NCBI GenBank assembly: GCA_944472135.2
Contig: OX235263.1
Coordinates: 25,969,379 to 26,033,378 of the forward strand
DNA: 64,000 nt
Direction of reading: 5' to 3'
From: Trichobilharzia regenti
Taxonomy: Eukaryota > Platyhelminthes > Trematoda > Strigeidida > Schistosomatidae
A program made the translations under genes and the position numbers. The notes under the pieces were generated by a model that worked only from the letters and a program-made list of their open reading frames with translations, had not been told where the DNA came from and did not search any database. This document shows positions 44,561-57,400 of this stretch, one piece after another. Every line of letters starts with the position of its first letter. The first letter of the stretch is position 1.

Positions 44561-45150
44561 CATTATGAGCATACATTTAGGGCCAATACACTGTGATGAA
44601 TTAGTCCGAGATACTTAAAGTCAGACTTGATTTCCATATCACAATTATCAATTTTGCAACGGTCATAGGAATTAACACCTTCACGTAACTTTCTTCTACA
44701 ACGGAAACTGGAAATAACAGTCTGACATTTCGAAGGATTTAGTTTAGGAGCATTTTCCCACTCCTAATAGAGAGCTGTTCATCTTAGTACAGTAAAGTAC
44801 ATTTAACAATATAACACTCAGTTTGAGTTTCAGCAAGCTTATTTAACATAATATCTCTAGTTAATGGGTCGAAAGCAGATGTGTAATCTAGGAAGGTGCA
44901 GCGAATTTAGCCCCATTGTCTATACTGGAGAAAATATTGTGATGCAAGACTGCAGCTGCATCTAAAGTAATTATACTGTGTTTATAGGAGAATTGTTTGG
45001 GATCGTTAGAGGCTTTAAGTGAAGGTTGAAGATTAAGTAAGAGTAACTTTTCCTTAGTTCGTATATACGTCACTTGCATTGAAACCAAGGAAGCAACTAT
45101 TATTAACACTTGTGACACCAGAAACCTCAGCATTTGTGAGAGAATTTATG
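44560..45150 (-). pseudogene. Non-LTR reverse transcriptase relic
   Basis: The minus strand gives LKASNDPKQFSYKHSIITLD followed by AAAVLHHNIFSSID near 45020-44930, a typical RT fingers region (in relatives QFGFKxxxSTLDA). Later comes LNPSKCQTVIS and a KYLGL motif near 44730-44610. The central palm with the catalytic pair is missing or scrambled. Confidence 0.55.
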
Positions 45151-47508
45151 AAAGACTTGTTTAGTGTACACACATGAAATGAATAGGGAATACTGGAGGT
45201 AATTAGGTGCATACAGGCGTAAGTTATTTAATATCCATAAAGTAGATATGCAAATACCGCAGTTGTTTATCATAGAAATGATGGATATTAGATAACATCC
45301 TATGATTTAACGGCATATTAGAAAAAAAATTGTTTCTTAGCTCATTGTCAAGCGAACAGTCTATTCAATGGTGTCACTGCATATTAACAGATTAGTGAAG
45401 TAGCTATCAAGCGTAAGTTACTACATTTAATTGTACCACATACTTGGCGTTTAACAGTATACAGACTTGTAACCAGCTAGATAAGGAGACTTTAGCGTAT
45501 TGAACAGTACAGAATTATTATTCAACTTGCTAAACCTCATTTAGCATTTACAATGTGCTATTGTGTGCAAACAGACACGAAATCCTATTAATGACTAAAG
45601 TAACAGTCTTATAATACTACAGTAAATCTCCGTCCCACTAACTAAGCTTAGCGTTTATTATTCCTAATTCACTTATTACAAAAGCACATAGTATAGCAAC
45701 TAATTGAAAAAGTCCAGAGGAATTACAAATCAAGAGTGTATTAAACATTTGATTAATTTACAAAGGAAAATTCTGATGAAGGGTATTAACGTTAGTTTGA
45801 CCGAATGATGTTTCCGCTGATTTCATATTCAACAACCTCCGTATACCTGAAAAAATAAAGTACATGTAAGATTTAGCACAACATGAAGTTACGAGAGATA
45901 ATTCTACATATTTGCATATACTATGAATACAATGATTTTGTCAATCCTAAGTAATATCTCATGCAGATAAATGTATTTGTAGTCTACAGCTGATATTTAT
46001 GTTGTCGCCGTATACATAAATAGACATCATATGTTTTCCTGTATTTGAGGATTATACGCAAATTTCAAGACAAACTCTGGAACATCCATACTATTGAGGC
46101 GTCATTCTCTCATCAAACTTACTTGCAGATCAAATTCACACTAAATACTTTTACATGAAATGAAGTATTGCAAATGTGTTACTTTGAAATTAATCCACAG
46201 TCTCAGTAATGTCTAGTCCACAAGGTTTTGTGAATCCTACAGAAATCACATTCTCACATTTAGAAGATTATAGGCATCGAATATAAGCTGAACATGCCTC
46301 AACTCTAAACAGCTATGCACAGTGCTAACAACATAGTGAAACACTTCAACTATTGTAAAGTACGCAGACCTGATTTGTTGATGAGGGTAATAATGTCATA
46401 TAATGCAAACCAGAAAATTCAATCGTCATACCCATCTGTACTGCTTTGTGTAAATGGAAATCTCAGGAGAAATTCATCTCCACTATTGGTGATCAAAAAT
46501 ATTGCAGCATTAAGTATACAGCCAGTGGAAATTGTAAAAGAGAATAAATTCATATTAATGATAATAAAGCTGAATAGATTCAGCTCTCATAATCACCACG
46601 ACTCATGCGTATAATCATACCGTGTAATGATTCAGTGCATTAATTGGAACAGCAAGGAAATTTTCACGAGTAATTGCCTTCTCCACTGCATTGTACTTGC
46701 AATAATCGTGACAGTTGTCACGATTAGGAAGGTGGTTAACCACATTCGTTTGTTACCGTATCAGTCAGCTAAGTAGACAATGGCACAATATTAATAAAGT
46801 TGAGGCATTTTGTACATTTAATTCACAAAACCCATAGCACACTGCACCAATCAGTGCCAATATATATGAAATCCACTTAGAAATAACCTCTCAACTTACC
46901 ATAATTCCTGTCCAACCACAGATAGAGTGAAAAGCACATCTAAATGATAACTTAGGTTCCCACAAACGATTCTGATAGCATTTGCAGGTGATTTCCAGGC
47001 ACCGAGAGAATTATTTTGTCAAAAAAGACTATTCTTCACACGACAATAGGCTGTATTGATATCCCGAGATGTGAAGTCTTCATTGAACGATACTATGCCG
47101 AAAGGTGCAGCTTCTACACGGAGTAAACGATTTGTGTAAATGGCATTACCCTCTAACTATCGTATCTTCCTTATTACACCGGTATGTTGATACATTCCGC
47201 CTGAAACACTAATCATTGCAACCCATATGCTAAAAGTGTGTCGCAGTCAGATCACATGAGGCGGACACCAACATAACTAGCCAAAAAATGGGAATTTCCC
47301 TCAATCTAGATAACATGCAATACAATTTTATTAAAAATTATTGGCAAAAAAATTTCCAAGCGGATTTCAACAGTACGTGATAAATAAGTCCAGCGCTGTG
47401 CTGTGTACATTGCTTCCACCTGTGTAAAGTGACCTTATAGGTACCAATACATTAGCTTTCGTTATGTATAACTTGTGTAAGTGAACGATTGTAATTTGCC
47501 TACTCCTT
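45150..47508. other. No gene recognised
   Basis: AT-rich, with one 99-codon frame at 46315-46614 that has no recognisable motif. No RNA gene, repeat or domain was identified. Confidence 0.5.
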
Positions 47509-49644
47509 GTGTCATTTATCCTGTTGATTATGCCAGTTAACTGGAGTCCCTCATGTACTCTCATGTACTGGGGAGAATACTTCACCAATAATAACTTAGA
47601 AGTAATACTAAATACCTTCTACAAGACAATCAGTTCGGTAAGAGACACAATCGCACCCCTGAAATCTGCCCTAAAGACACCAACTATGTTCATAGATCGC
47701 AAAACGCGAATAAAACTAAGGAAACTAAAAAGGAGATTTTATTTATACAAAGAATTTAATGCATTACACCTGATACACGAAATATTTAAAAATCTCGAGG
47801 AGAGACATAAAATGAAAGCACAAGTGGAGGAAAATAAAGCCCTAGAGGGCACCTCTAAAACCCAGGAACTCTGCAAAATCTTGCAAAAACGGCTGAAGAA
47901 GGGTGAAGAAAACAATATCAGTCATTTAGAACACGAAGATATAATTTATGATGATCCCCAGATCATTAGTGAACTCCTGAGTGAGTGGTTCTCCAATAAC
48001 ACCAAAGCACATCCGTCCCCAATTCTCGACATAACCTGCAAAAATAACTACAAGTTAGGTGAAATAAACTTTAATATACAAAATATAGCATCGGCGGTGA
48101 GGACATTAAAAGCTAACAGTAGTTGTGGGATAGACGATATACCATCCGTCATATACAAAAACGGTGGTACGGATATGATTGTATTATTACTTAGAATATT
48201 TAATATCTCACTAGTGACCGAAACCTACCCTGAAACTTGGAAAAACACATATATATCACCTAAGCATAAAGGAGGGGCCAAAACTAGTGCATGTAATTAT
48301 AGGCCTATCAATATAACACCAGTCATATCAAGGATCATGGAGAAAGTAATCAAAGACCAAATGTCAGACTACTTTCTAAAACATAAACTCATCAACCTGT
48401 CACAACACGGATTCCTCAAGAAAAGATCTTGCGTCACTTGCCATATAGACTTTTTCAACGAAGTCACCTATAGAAGAGATAGGAGAGAGCTAGTGATTAT
48501 CCTCTATTTCGATATAAGGAAAGCCTTCGACAGAGTCCCACATAGTCTGTTAGTCGGTAGGCTATGCTCACTGGGGATACGCAACCCCCTCTACAATTGG
48601 ATAAAATCATTTCTGTATGACAGGAATCAGACAACTAAAGTTGTCTCAATGACCTCCAGACCTAGACCAATCAGCAGTGGTGTCATCCAGGGGAGTGTAT
48701 TGGGACCCCTTCTTTTCATAATATACATAAACAGTATATGTGAATGTTTTAGTATAGGCAAGCCAATACTGTATGCAGATGACTTGAAGGTGACATATAC
48801 CTGCACAAATACAGATATCGGCCCAACTATGAACCCCATACATGAAGAATTAGCAAAAATGGATAGATGGTGTGACACGTGTAAACTTGAGTTTAATGTT
48901 GAAAAGTGTGGATGGCTCTGCATAGGCTGTTCCAACCTTGACCTCAACCTAGCAATTCAGGGCCACATAATCCCCAGACTCAAATCTGTACTAGACCTAG
49001 GACTGAAATATTCACACAATCTATCACTTTCAGAGCATATCTCGAATCAAGTGTCGAAATCACGAAGGCTTATTGGTTTCCTACTCAGGAACTTCTACAG
49101 AAACGAGTCCAGAATACTACTGTACAAGGTATGTGTGCGCCCACTCCTAGATTACTGCTCATTCATATTCAGCAGTACACGCATAGAAGACAAACTGAAA
49201 GTAGAAGGAGTACAGAGGTACTTCACGCAAAATGTACTCGGAACCGATAACGGCACAAACTACTCTACCAGATGTGAAATCCTAGGACTAGAAACATTAT
49301 GGTTAAGGCGACTGCGACTAAATCTGTTACTCTTCTATAAGCTTCTTAACCAAATAGTGTATACCCCTGCTAACTATACTCGGCCCTCAGGTAACACAGG
49401 ATACAACCTTAGGCACACTAAAGGTACAGTGGCTATAGAACCATGTAAAACAGCCACCAGGCAAAAGTTTTTCTTGATTAGGTATGCCCAAATATGGAAC
49501 AAACTACCTGAGAAAATACGACTAGCAAGCACATTGGCCTCCTTTGAAAAGGCACTTAATGACACACTAAGTGAGTTTGTAATTGATACCAATGGTAATT
49601 CCCATGTAAGAGTTTCAGAAATCATAGGCCCATTTAATGTATGA
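47509..49644 (+). CDS. CR1-like reverse transcriptase, 5'-truncated but open
   Basis: 711 residues without a stop. RT motifs in order: SSCGIDDIPSVIYKNGG near residue 205, NYRPINITPVISRIMEK near 265, QHGFLKKRSCVT near 308, YFDIRKAFDRVPH near 335, SGVIQGSVLGPLLFIIYIN near 390 and the catalytic ILYADDLKV near 420. After these, VEKCGWLCIG, DLGLKYSHNLSLSEH and CVRPLLDYCSF form the C-terminal part. The endonuclease domain is absent. The first 20 or so codons derive from the tail of another copy (ATGCCAGTTAACTGGAGTCCCTCATGTA resembles the tail at 51060), so the annotated start is not the native one. Confidence 0.82.
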   Translation: MSFILLIMPVNWSPSCTLMYWGEYFTNNNLEVILNTFYKTISSVRDTIAPLKSALKTPTMFIDRKTRIKLRKLKRRFYLYKEFNALHLIHEIFKNLEERHKMKAQVEENKALEGTSKTQELCKILQKRLKKGEENNISHLEHEDIIYDDPQIISELLSEWFSNNTKAHPSPILDITCKNNYKLGEINFNIQNIASAVRTLKANSSCGIDDIPSVIYKNGGTDMIVLLLRIFNISLVTETYPETWKNTYISPKHKGGAKTSACNYRPINITPVISRIMEKVIKDQMSDYFLKHKLINLSQHGFLKKRSCVTCHIDFFNEVTYRRDRRELVIILYFDIRKAFDRVPHSLLVGRLCSLGIRNPLYNWIKSFLYDRNQTTKVVSMTSRPRPISSGVIQGSVLGPLLFIIYINSICECFSIGKPILYADDLKVTYTCTNTDIGPTMNPIHEELAKMDRWCDTCKLEFNVEKCGWLCIGCSNLDLNLAIQGHIIPRLKSVLDLGLKYSHNLSLSEHISNQVSKSRRLIGFLLRNFYRNESRILLYKVCVRPLLDYCSFIFSSTRIEDKLKVEGVQRYFTQNVLGTDNGTNYSTRCEILGLETLWLRRLRLNLLLFYKLLNQIVYTPANYTRPSGNTGYNLRHTKGTVAIEPCKTATRQKFFLIRYAQIWNKLPEKIRLASTLASFEKALNDTLSEFVIDTNGNSHVRVSEIIGPFNV

Positions 49645-50860
49645 ACTCAGAGACTACACCTGTTGTTTGTTTTGTCTCTATTTATAATTCCAGACAAAAA
49701 AGCAGCAGTCATGACAATAACACCCATTCAACCAAGAGTCGTTCAAACTATGTCTACCTGATACAAAGGGCGAACCATAATCAACATACGAATGAAATAT
49801 GAGAAAACAAGGTAGAAACTTACCGCAACACCACATGAAAAGATAAAAGTTACTTGGATATCATATATAATCCACCAACTGGTCTCCTACCCAAAAAGAA
49901 TGCGGCGATGTTTTATCCAAAAAGGCGAGGAAATACATAAACCCACAGCAGCTGTTGTTAACACTCAGTGGGGGTAGGAGCCAACAAAGTAATCCTTTCA
50001 AAGCACATGTATACTTCAAATGGGCACGGAGACTTTGTAGAATACGTCATAATCCAAATCACTGCCTCTACAGCGCAAATAAACCTGGATATCTATGATA
50101 TAACGAAGACATGCTGAAAGCTGCATCTCAGATCAAGTTGACTCATTCCATGGTAATGATCTCCTCCTGCGTGCCTTATTCGACATATTGAATGGAATGG
50201 TTCGCAGTTATTCTGGTACTAGATCGAAAAGAATAAAAAATTCACCGGTTGCTGAATCAAAAATTAATTCCAAACCATTTATCCCATAATCACTCAAATT
50301 CCAGGAACGATCCAATTCTACCATTTAAAGAAGCTGGCGGACACGATGTAAATGAGTATTCATGATCTGAAATAAAGAAGCAACTGGTTTTCAACATTTT
50401 ACTCAACTTACGAGTACAGTCCACCATGTAGACACAAATGGCGCAAATGGGGAATTCTGGAATCGACCTCGGGACCATTTGATGCAGTAAAACAACCCGA
50501 CATGACCTTATCTAATTTTCGCCTCCACGATCAAATTTCTTTCCTGTTATGAAACTACGATAAGACTGCTGAAAAATATAATAAATATATCACTGATCTC
50601 AACATGATACATCAATAAACTTCAAGCCATGGGTGCTGTTCACAACAAAGTTATAAAAGAGAATTGACTTCAAGCTTTATTTTTCCCATATATCTGCATT
50701 ACATTCATGTGATGTCTGGGTTTTTTGTTAATGCGAAGACAATATTTCTATATCTCTTTATGTGCTACACAAACAGACTTTATAGCAGACTGTTCCGACT
50801 GACTCTAATGTCAGAAAGAACAACCAAACTGTAAGTCCATTATACATCAAAATATGTGTA
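49645..50860. other. No gene recognised; probable retroelement 3' region
   Basis: Follows the RT frame and precedes a cluster of tails. No coding frame or RNA feature could be supported. Confidence 0.45.
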
Positions 50861-50869
50861 ATTTATATA

Positions 50870-51135
50870 ATAACTTATCCATGCCTGTACAATAGGTATG
50901 ATCCTGCATAAACAGGAAGGAATATATTATTATTATTAAAACAATATTTATGCATGCCTATACAATTGGTGTACCCTACATAGCTAGGGAAAAAAATGTA
51001 CTTTATTATATTATCTTTACTAAATATGCTTATTAATATTATGTGTAAATAATCGAATTGATGATGCCTGTAAACTGGCGTCCCTCATGTAAAAAATGAG
51101 AATATATATTATTATTATTATTATTACAAAACTAG
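50870..51135 (+). repeat. Three stacked CR1-like 3' tails
   Basis: Three times in 260 bases the same pattern appears: a GCCTGTA(C)AA..GG stem-like motif followed by an ATT-repeat. They are near 50882 (CATGCCTGTACAATAGGTATG), 50954 (CATGCCTATACAATTGGTG) and 51063 (GATGCCTGTAAACTGGCG), each ending in TATTATTATTA or similar. The pattern also occurs at 47525, 54330 and 61415, where it ends elements. Confidence 0.65.
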
Positions 51136-51189
51136 GAATTTATTATTATAATTATTATCATGTGCCTAACTGTTGTAACCCTATGAATA

Positions 51190-51670
51190 TATCTTTCCCT
51201 CTCGGTGAATTACGAATCTTAGTAATTAGAGGCATTCTGTCTTCGGTAGATTTACGCTTACTTTGTAAGTGACTACGAATAGTAAATCATTTGGAGTGTT
51301 GAGGTAATAGGATAAATACCTCTAGACGCTTTCATGGTGACGTGGATATATTTACTTTCTTTGACTAGAAGACGATCCTCTTATCAAGGTCTTCTGTGTG
51401 TCCAAATCTACTTTGTAATTCAAAGACAACGTTAAGTTGCTCACTAAGGTGGCAGCTACAGGAGATTACTTCCAGAGAAACCTATTTTAGGATAGCTACA
51501 TGGCTTTAGACAATGCATCACCGGACTAAGCGTCCTACGTCTAGTATGTGTCGACATACTGAACGCTGTATAACTGGTCAAATCATAGTTCCTACATACA
51601 TTACTAAGTGGTCACATAAATGATGAATTTACTTTGGTATTCACACCTAGCCCGTAGACACTATCCCTAT
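51190..51670 (+). repeat. Dispersed repeat, copy 2
   Basis: Related to 44130-44560, same orientation. It begins close to the end of the stacked tails. Confidence 0.55.
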
Positions 51671-52045
51671 GTGTGATGTACATTTAATCCTGATAAGCTG
51701 TGTGGTGAGTCCTGTAAAACAGGCTACTGGCACGGTTAAAGCAAGGAGGACATGTCAAGCAGGACAAAGTGGCGTCATTAAACTAAGTGTTAGGGAAATT
51801 AGCCCTGTTGCTACGAAGACGCTCCGAACCGATAATTACTATGTACCTTTCTCGACTTTAACTCCACCAGTACCCGGTCGAAAAATATATTGTTTGGCAA
51901 TTAAAGTACAGATCAATACAAGTCTATAAACAAATGTTTACAAATAAATGCAGCGTACTTTCATTCGTATTCTTTCGTCTTCTGTCAAATTGTACATGAC
52001 TGAAGCGTGAGTATTAACGTTATCGCGTGTTAAATTTACCGCGCT
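51670..52045. other. No gene recognised
   Basis: An 86-codon plus-strand frame (51669-51929) has no recognisable domain. Nothing else is seen. Confidence 0.4.
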
Positions 52046-52049
52046 TTGG

Positions 52050-52560
52050 AACTAGGACTGAAATAGTCACATGACTTATCATTTTCCGAACATATCTCAA
52101 AGTCACGCAAACTTATCGGCTTTCTACTCAGGAACTTCTACAGAAATGAGTCCAGAATTCTGTTGTACAAGGTTTGTGTGCGTCCTTTATTTGATTACTG
52201 TTCATTCATGTACAGTAGTATACGCATAGAGGACAAATTTAAAGTCAAGGGAGTGCAAAGTTACTTCACGTAAAAATTACTCGGAACCGAAAATGGTGCG
52301 AACTACTTCACTAGATGTGATACCCTAGGACTAGAAACACTATGCTTAAGGCACCTGAGACTAAACTTAACACTTTACTATAAGCTCCTATAACCACTTA
52401 GTTTTTACCTCTACTAATGGCAGTCGACATTCAGATGACAATGGCCGCAAACTAAGACACACTAAGGGTACAGTATCTATCGAACAATGTAAAACAGCCA
52501 CCAGGCAAAAGTTTTACTTGATTAAGTATGCACAGATATGGAATAAACTACCAATTGACA
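52050..52560 (+). pseudogene. CR1-like RT C-terminal relic
   Basis: The plus strand gives RKLIGFLLRNFYRNESRILL, then YKVCVRPLFDYCSFMYSS, then GLETLCLRHLRLNL. These match the end of the RT at 47509-49644 with several stops and small changes. Confidence 0.7.
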
Positions 52561-52567
52561 TGCGCCA

Positions 52568-53389
52568 ATGGACATAACCGCTCCAGGCACAGAGGCTGGA
52601 GCACCACGGGTTTCTGTCGTTGGAAAAAGACCCCTATCGTCTGCCAGTAATACTGGCCATAGCACTGAGACACACAAAAATACCCAGTCGCACCAGACGA
52701 AACAAAACGGTCTTAAAGGGGATCACAAATGTGCGAGGACCAAGCCTAAGCCCACGGTTAGTAGATCAAATTGTGTAATCCTCTTTAATGTACCAGGCTG
52801 TAGTAGTAGTCTGCTGAAAGACAGGGCCCTACATGATCAGGAACAGTGGTCCATCTTGTGTAGCACACTGGGTTTGAACATCCAACCAGTAAATCTATGC
52901 AGATTGTATAGGGGCACTGCTGCACCTGAAGGCAAACCATCCCCACTGAGGGTAACATTGGGCTCTACGGAGGATGTTGAAAAAGTGTTACTGGCTTCTC
53001 AAGTCCTCTCTATAGGGAGGGCCTGTAACATACGTGTTAAGCCAGACAGGCCGTGGAAGGAAAGACAAATGGTGAGGGAGTTGTCAGAGCTTATTCCTTC
53101 TGCCTCCATGGTTGTGCATGGAATTCCCGAACTGGGAACTGGGAACTCCTGCGAAAAGCATTGTCATGATGTGCAGCAATGGAGATGGTTTGTATCCCAG
53201 ATGGCCCTGGGGAGTTCAGGGGCTGTCTCTATTTATGCACACATATATAATATGTTCGTAAAGATGTACGCGGAGACCTATTGGAAGCACTCATTAAGAA
53301 AGCTAGGGAGATGGAATATGGGGTACGAACATGTCTGGTACCAAGCATATATTTGCGGTAGCCATAATAATCATAGTCTCAGAGCCTAA
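52568..53389 (+). CDS. CR1-like ORF1 (RNA-binding protein), probably partial
   Basis: 273 residues. After a low-complexity basic N-terminus comes an RRM-like region: NCVILFNVPGCSSSL, then VNLCRLYRGTAAPEGKPSPL, RVTLGSTEDVEKVLLASQ and ACNIRVKPDRPWKERQMVRE. This is the pattern of CR1 ORF1 C-terminal halves (compare 42103-43191). The last 70 residues look unrelated, so the frame may run past a break. No ORF2 follows directly. Confidence 0.6.
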   Translation: MDITAPGTEAGAPRVSVVGKRPLSSASNTGHSTETHKNTQSHQTKQNGLKGDHKCARTKPKPTVSRSNCVILFNVPGCSSSLLKDRALHDQEQWSILCSTLGLNIQPVNLCRLYRGTAAPEGKPSPLRVTLGSTEDVEKVLLASQVLSIGRACNIRVKPDRPWKERQMVRELSELIPSASMVVHGIPELGTGNSCEKHCHDVQQWRWFVSQMALGSSGAVSIYAHIYNMFVKMYAETYWKHSLRKLGRWNMGYEHVWYQAYICGSHNNHSLRA

Positions 53390-53749
53390 CATCAAAAAAG
53401 GAGGGAGGGTGGCGTTAGCTGATCAGTAGATATGGTGGTGGTCACTAAGGTGAATCGCCCCATTCTGCAGGAACAGCAATATACAAATTAAAGGCTCGAG
53501 ATATTTCTGATTTTTATGAGGGCTTAGATCTTTATCTTGAAAAAGATAATAGTGAACGCCTTGACAGATAATGCTTCTACCTTTAAATATATACCATTCG
53601 CTCAGCCTATTGTTGAGATGCGACCACGTGGGATCTGCACAGATTTATGGGGCATCTTATGAATTAACTTGCTATCCATTGTCAGATCTTTAAATACCAC
53701 TTCACAATATCTTGTCTCACTTATTTTCTAATAACGTCTTTACTTGATT

Positions 53750-54418
53750 CTCATTATATTCCATTAAACCTAACATTTTATAGCTTTTTATGAATTTCAT
53801 TCGACTTATTCTATTCCTATTCTCTGGAGGGTACGGTTGTGCACCAAATAGAAAAAAAGACATGAAATAAAGACAACTGGCTTGAAAATAATTGTATTAA
53901 AGCCAAAAGTGAACGCATGATAGTATAAAATATATTGGTTTCATTATACATTGCAAATGAACGTTGTCGGCCTAAGGATTAATTACTTCCCCATTCTGTT
54001 TTCTATATAAATGTGTTTATTAATGATATATTTCACTCACTTAATCTATTACACTTTAATGTTTCACCTTAGCACTTTAACTTTTCTAAAACAGCTTCCA
54101 ATCCCTTGTAAAAGTTGTACTTACCTCAATATTGGTTGGTTATCGTATGCCTACAACCACGGGATGAAAACGAAACGAAGTCGATTTTCCCGCTCAACCT
54201 GGAGGACAAATGTACAATTCAATAACTATCCGGCCTGGTTCAGACAATGAGTGTATATATATATCAAATATTTAACTGTTGAAACATTATTAACTTGTAG
54301 ACAATTTAAGATTTGACATTATATCATCCTTGATCGTGCCTGTAAAAATGGCATGCATTTTCATGTAAATTTATGTTTATATGAAAATAAATTATTATTA
54401 TTATTATTATTATTATAG
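53750..54418 (+). repeat. Retroelement 3' region, copy 1
   Basis: Matches 60948-61490 with few differences, except that copy 2 lacks about 125 bases (54003-54128). It ends with the GTGCCTGTAAAAATGGCATG motif near 54335 and an (ATT)n tail at 54392-54416. Confidence 0.8.
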
Positions 54419-54419
54419 A

Positions 54420-57400
54420 CTGCCTCGACCCACTCATCTTATGTCAATTAACACGCCACGTCTGTCAGCTGTCAAGTTCAGCTCCCAAGACCAGTTGACT
54501 ACCGCTCTCCATAGATGGTACGAGACCAAGGACAGGGTCAGCAAACGCATTCGCTGCTGCGAGAGCCGGCCTCGCACCCAAAGGAGAGAACAAAGCGTAG
54601 TTAAAAAAATCCTCAACCCCTAGTCGCACTACAGCGATGCAGCACGGACGATGATAGCCAGTGTCATCCGAGTGCTCCGACTGAACTAGAAGAAAAAAAC
54701 GCCCACAAGCCGGTTCCTGGGGAATCGGCCAACTAGTTCGTAGGATAACTCCTCAACCGATAGCCAATATCAAGTCAATTACCCCCCAATACGGAGAAGT
54801 GGTGAGACTGACTACCAGTTGTCTGTACAGTAATGTGAGAGGACTTAGAGGCAAAATAACTGAACTTAGACACCTACAATCACAACTGAACTCCAAAATC
54901 ATAATACTGACGGAAACCTGGCTAACCCCTATGGTGGCAGACAGAGAAGTCAATATAAATGATATGGTCCTAGTCAGGCGAGATAGGGACCTGAAAGAAG
55001 GAGATGGAGTCGCCATATACGTCGACAAACAGCTCAGATGTGTTCACGCGTTGAACCCTCCCTTCACAGTGCTCCCTGATTCCATATGGTGCCACTTCAT
55101 CGTTGGGTACTGCAAATATCTAGTGGGCAGCATTTATCGATCACCTTCATGTGGAGCAGACCACAACCAGGTACTGCTAAATACAATCTCAGCAACTCAA
55201 GACATGGGTTATGATCAAATTGTCATAGCTGGTGACTTCAATGCCCCATCTCTTAACTTGGTGTCGGGAAAAGCCCATGATAGATTTGATCGAAATCTGC
55301 TGCACACCATCAGGAAGGTTGGATTCACTGAAAATGCCAAGATGGATACTAGATGGGGCCCTGATGGGAAATCTTCTAGACTGGATTGCGTGCTCACTAG
55401 TGACCAGCTACTAGTGGAAAACGTTTAGATCACGACTCCCATAGGTAGTAGTGACCACGCGGTCATAGTATTCGACGTAGTCCTCCGCGAGCGCTTAAAG
55501 TGGGACAATACACAGCCCTATCTGTGTTATAACAAAGCCAACTACACCAAAATGCGAAGACTTCTGTCTGAAGCAAACTGGCCTAAAAGATGGACAGAGC
55601 TAACAGTAGAAGAACACTGGAGACTGGTAAAGGATATCATTCACCAGGCGGTCTGAGACACTGTTCCTTTAGTCACGCCAAAAGCTAGGAAGAAACGTTC
55701 ATGGTTAAAGAGGGGGACACAACGCCTTCTGCGGGCGAAGCGAAAAACCTGGTTTGCGTGGCGACGGTCAAAGAGTCAACCCGAACATGAAGTGTGCCTT
55801 GAACTCAGGAATCGATGTAATATACGAGTCCGGAGCGATAGAAGGACGTTTCAGGGAAACCTCGCCAATAAGCTTCTCGTGAACCCCAAAAGCCTATACA
55901 GGTTTATGTCTGAAAGAAAACCGACCAACCAGGGAGCATGCAATCTAGTGGGTTCTGATGGGAAATCTTTTACTAGTCTTGAAATGGCAGAGACATTCAG
56001 CCTAACCTTTCACAGGCAACTAAACAGTAACGAGGATATTACCCCCACAGAACATCAAGATTACATTGCAAAACCAACGCGCGAAAACCTGCTGGGTACA
56101 TTTCAAATTACCCCGGCTATGGTACTTGTAAAATTGGGAAAGTTGGTTTCGGGAAAGTCTTCAGGTTGTGATGACATCAGACCATCTGTCCTGAAGCAGT
56201 GTTCAGAAGTCTCTGCCAACCCCTAGGTGATCTGTTCCAACACTCCCTTGATGTAGGGAAACTTCCATGTGAATGGAAAGAAGCAATCCTATCCCCTATC
56301 TTCAAGGGTGGTTACCGGCAGCATGCGATCAGTTACAGCCCAGTTGCTCTACTTCCAGTGATATCGAAAATATTGGAAAGTCTCATTGACGACCACATGA
56401 GAAAATACTTCGATGGGACTAACCTTCTTCGCGAAGCACAGCACGGTTTCAGGAGGGGAAGATCCTGCGTGACGAATCTTCTACTAGCTTGTAACGATTG
56501 GTCACTATCCTGGGACGAAAGTGTACCAGCCCGCGTGATCTTTCTCGACTTTGCGAAAGCATTCGACACAGTTCACCATGGTTGGCTCCTTCACAAAATA
56601 AGCAAGGCGGGTGTTTCTGGAGCACTTCTCGCATGGCTGAAAGATTACTTAGGCGAGAGAGAATTCTTCACCAAAGTCAACCGCATCCGATCATCCTGGC
56701 ACACCTCGGCATCAGGGGTTCCTCAGGGTTCTATCCTAGGGCCGTTGATGTTTTTGATTTTTATCAACGACCTGCCCTCCCAACTAAACTGCTCTGCGCT
56801 TCTTTACGCCGACGACGTAAAGATTTGGAGAGCAATAAACTCATCGGAAGACTCAGATAGATTGCAGGCTGACCTGCAAACTCTGGGAAACTGGGCTCTG
56901 GCTAACGGAATGCCTTTCAACCTAAAGAAGTGCAAGGTAGTGCAACTTCATTCCGGCAGATCACAGAGTGTTAATTACACCCTTGGTGGCCAGAACTTGA
57001 GTTATGTTCCATCAGAGCGCGATCTAGGTCTTATTCTAACAGAAAAGCTAGACACCAGTGGAAATTACGCGAGGGACATCACCAAAGCCTACGCAACTTC
57101 ACACTTTATGCATAGGCAGCTGGGAGCTCTTACTTTCGAACTGTTCTTAAGGTTATATAAGACATATGTGAGGCCACATCTTGAGGTGCATAATATCATT
57201 GCACCTCCGCTACTCAAAAGGGATGCTAACATTCCAGAAAGTGTCCAGAGACGAGCGACTAGGTGGGTGATCGGCCTCCGCAACAAATCATATGAGGAAC
57301 GACTAAAGAAATAAGGCCTTTTCACACTTAGTTACCGTAGGCACAGGGGAGATCTCATCACCGTCTACCAGATCTTAAATGACCAGGCCCACCCAAATAA

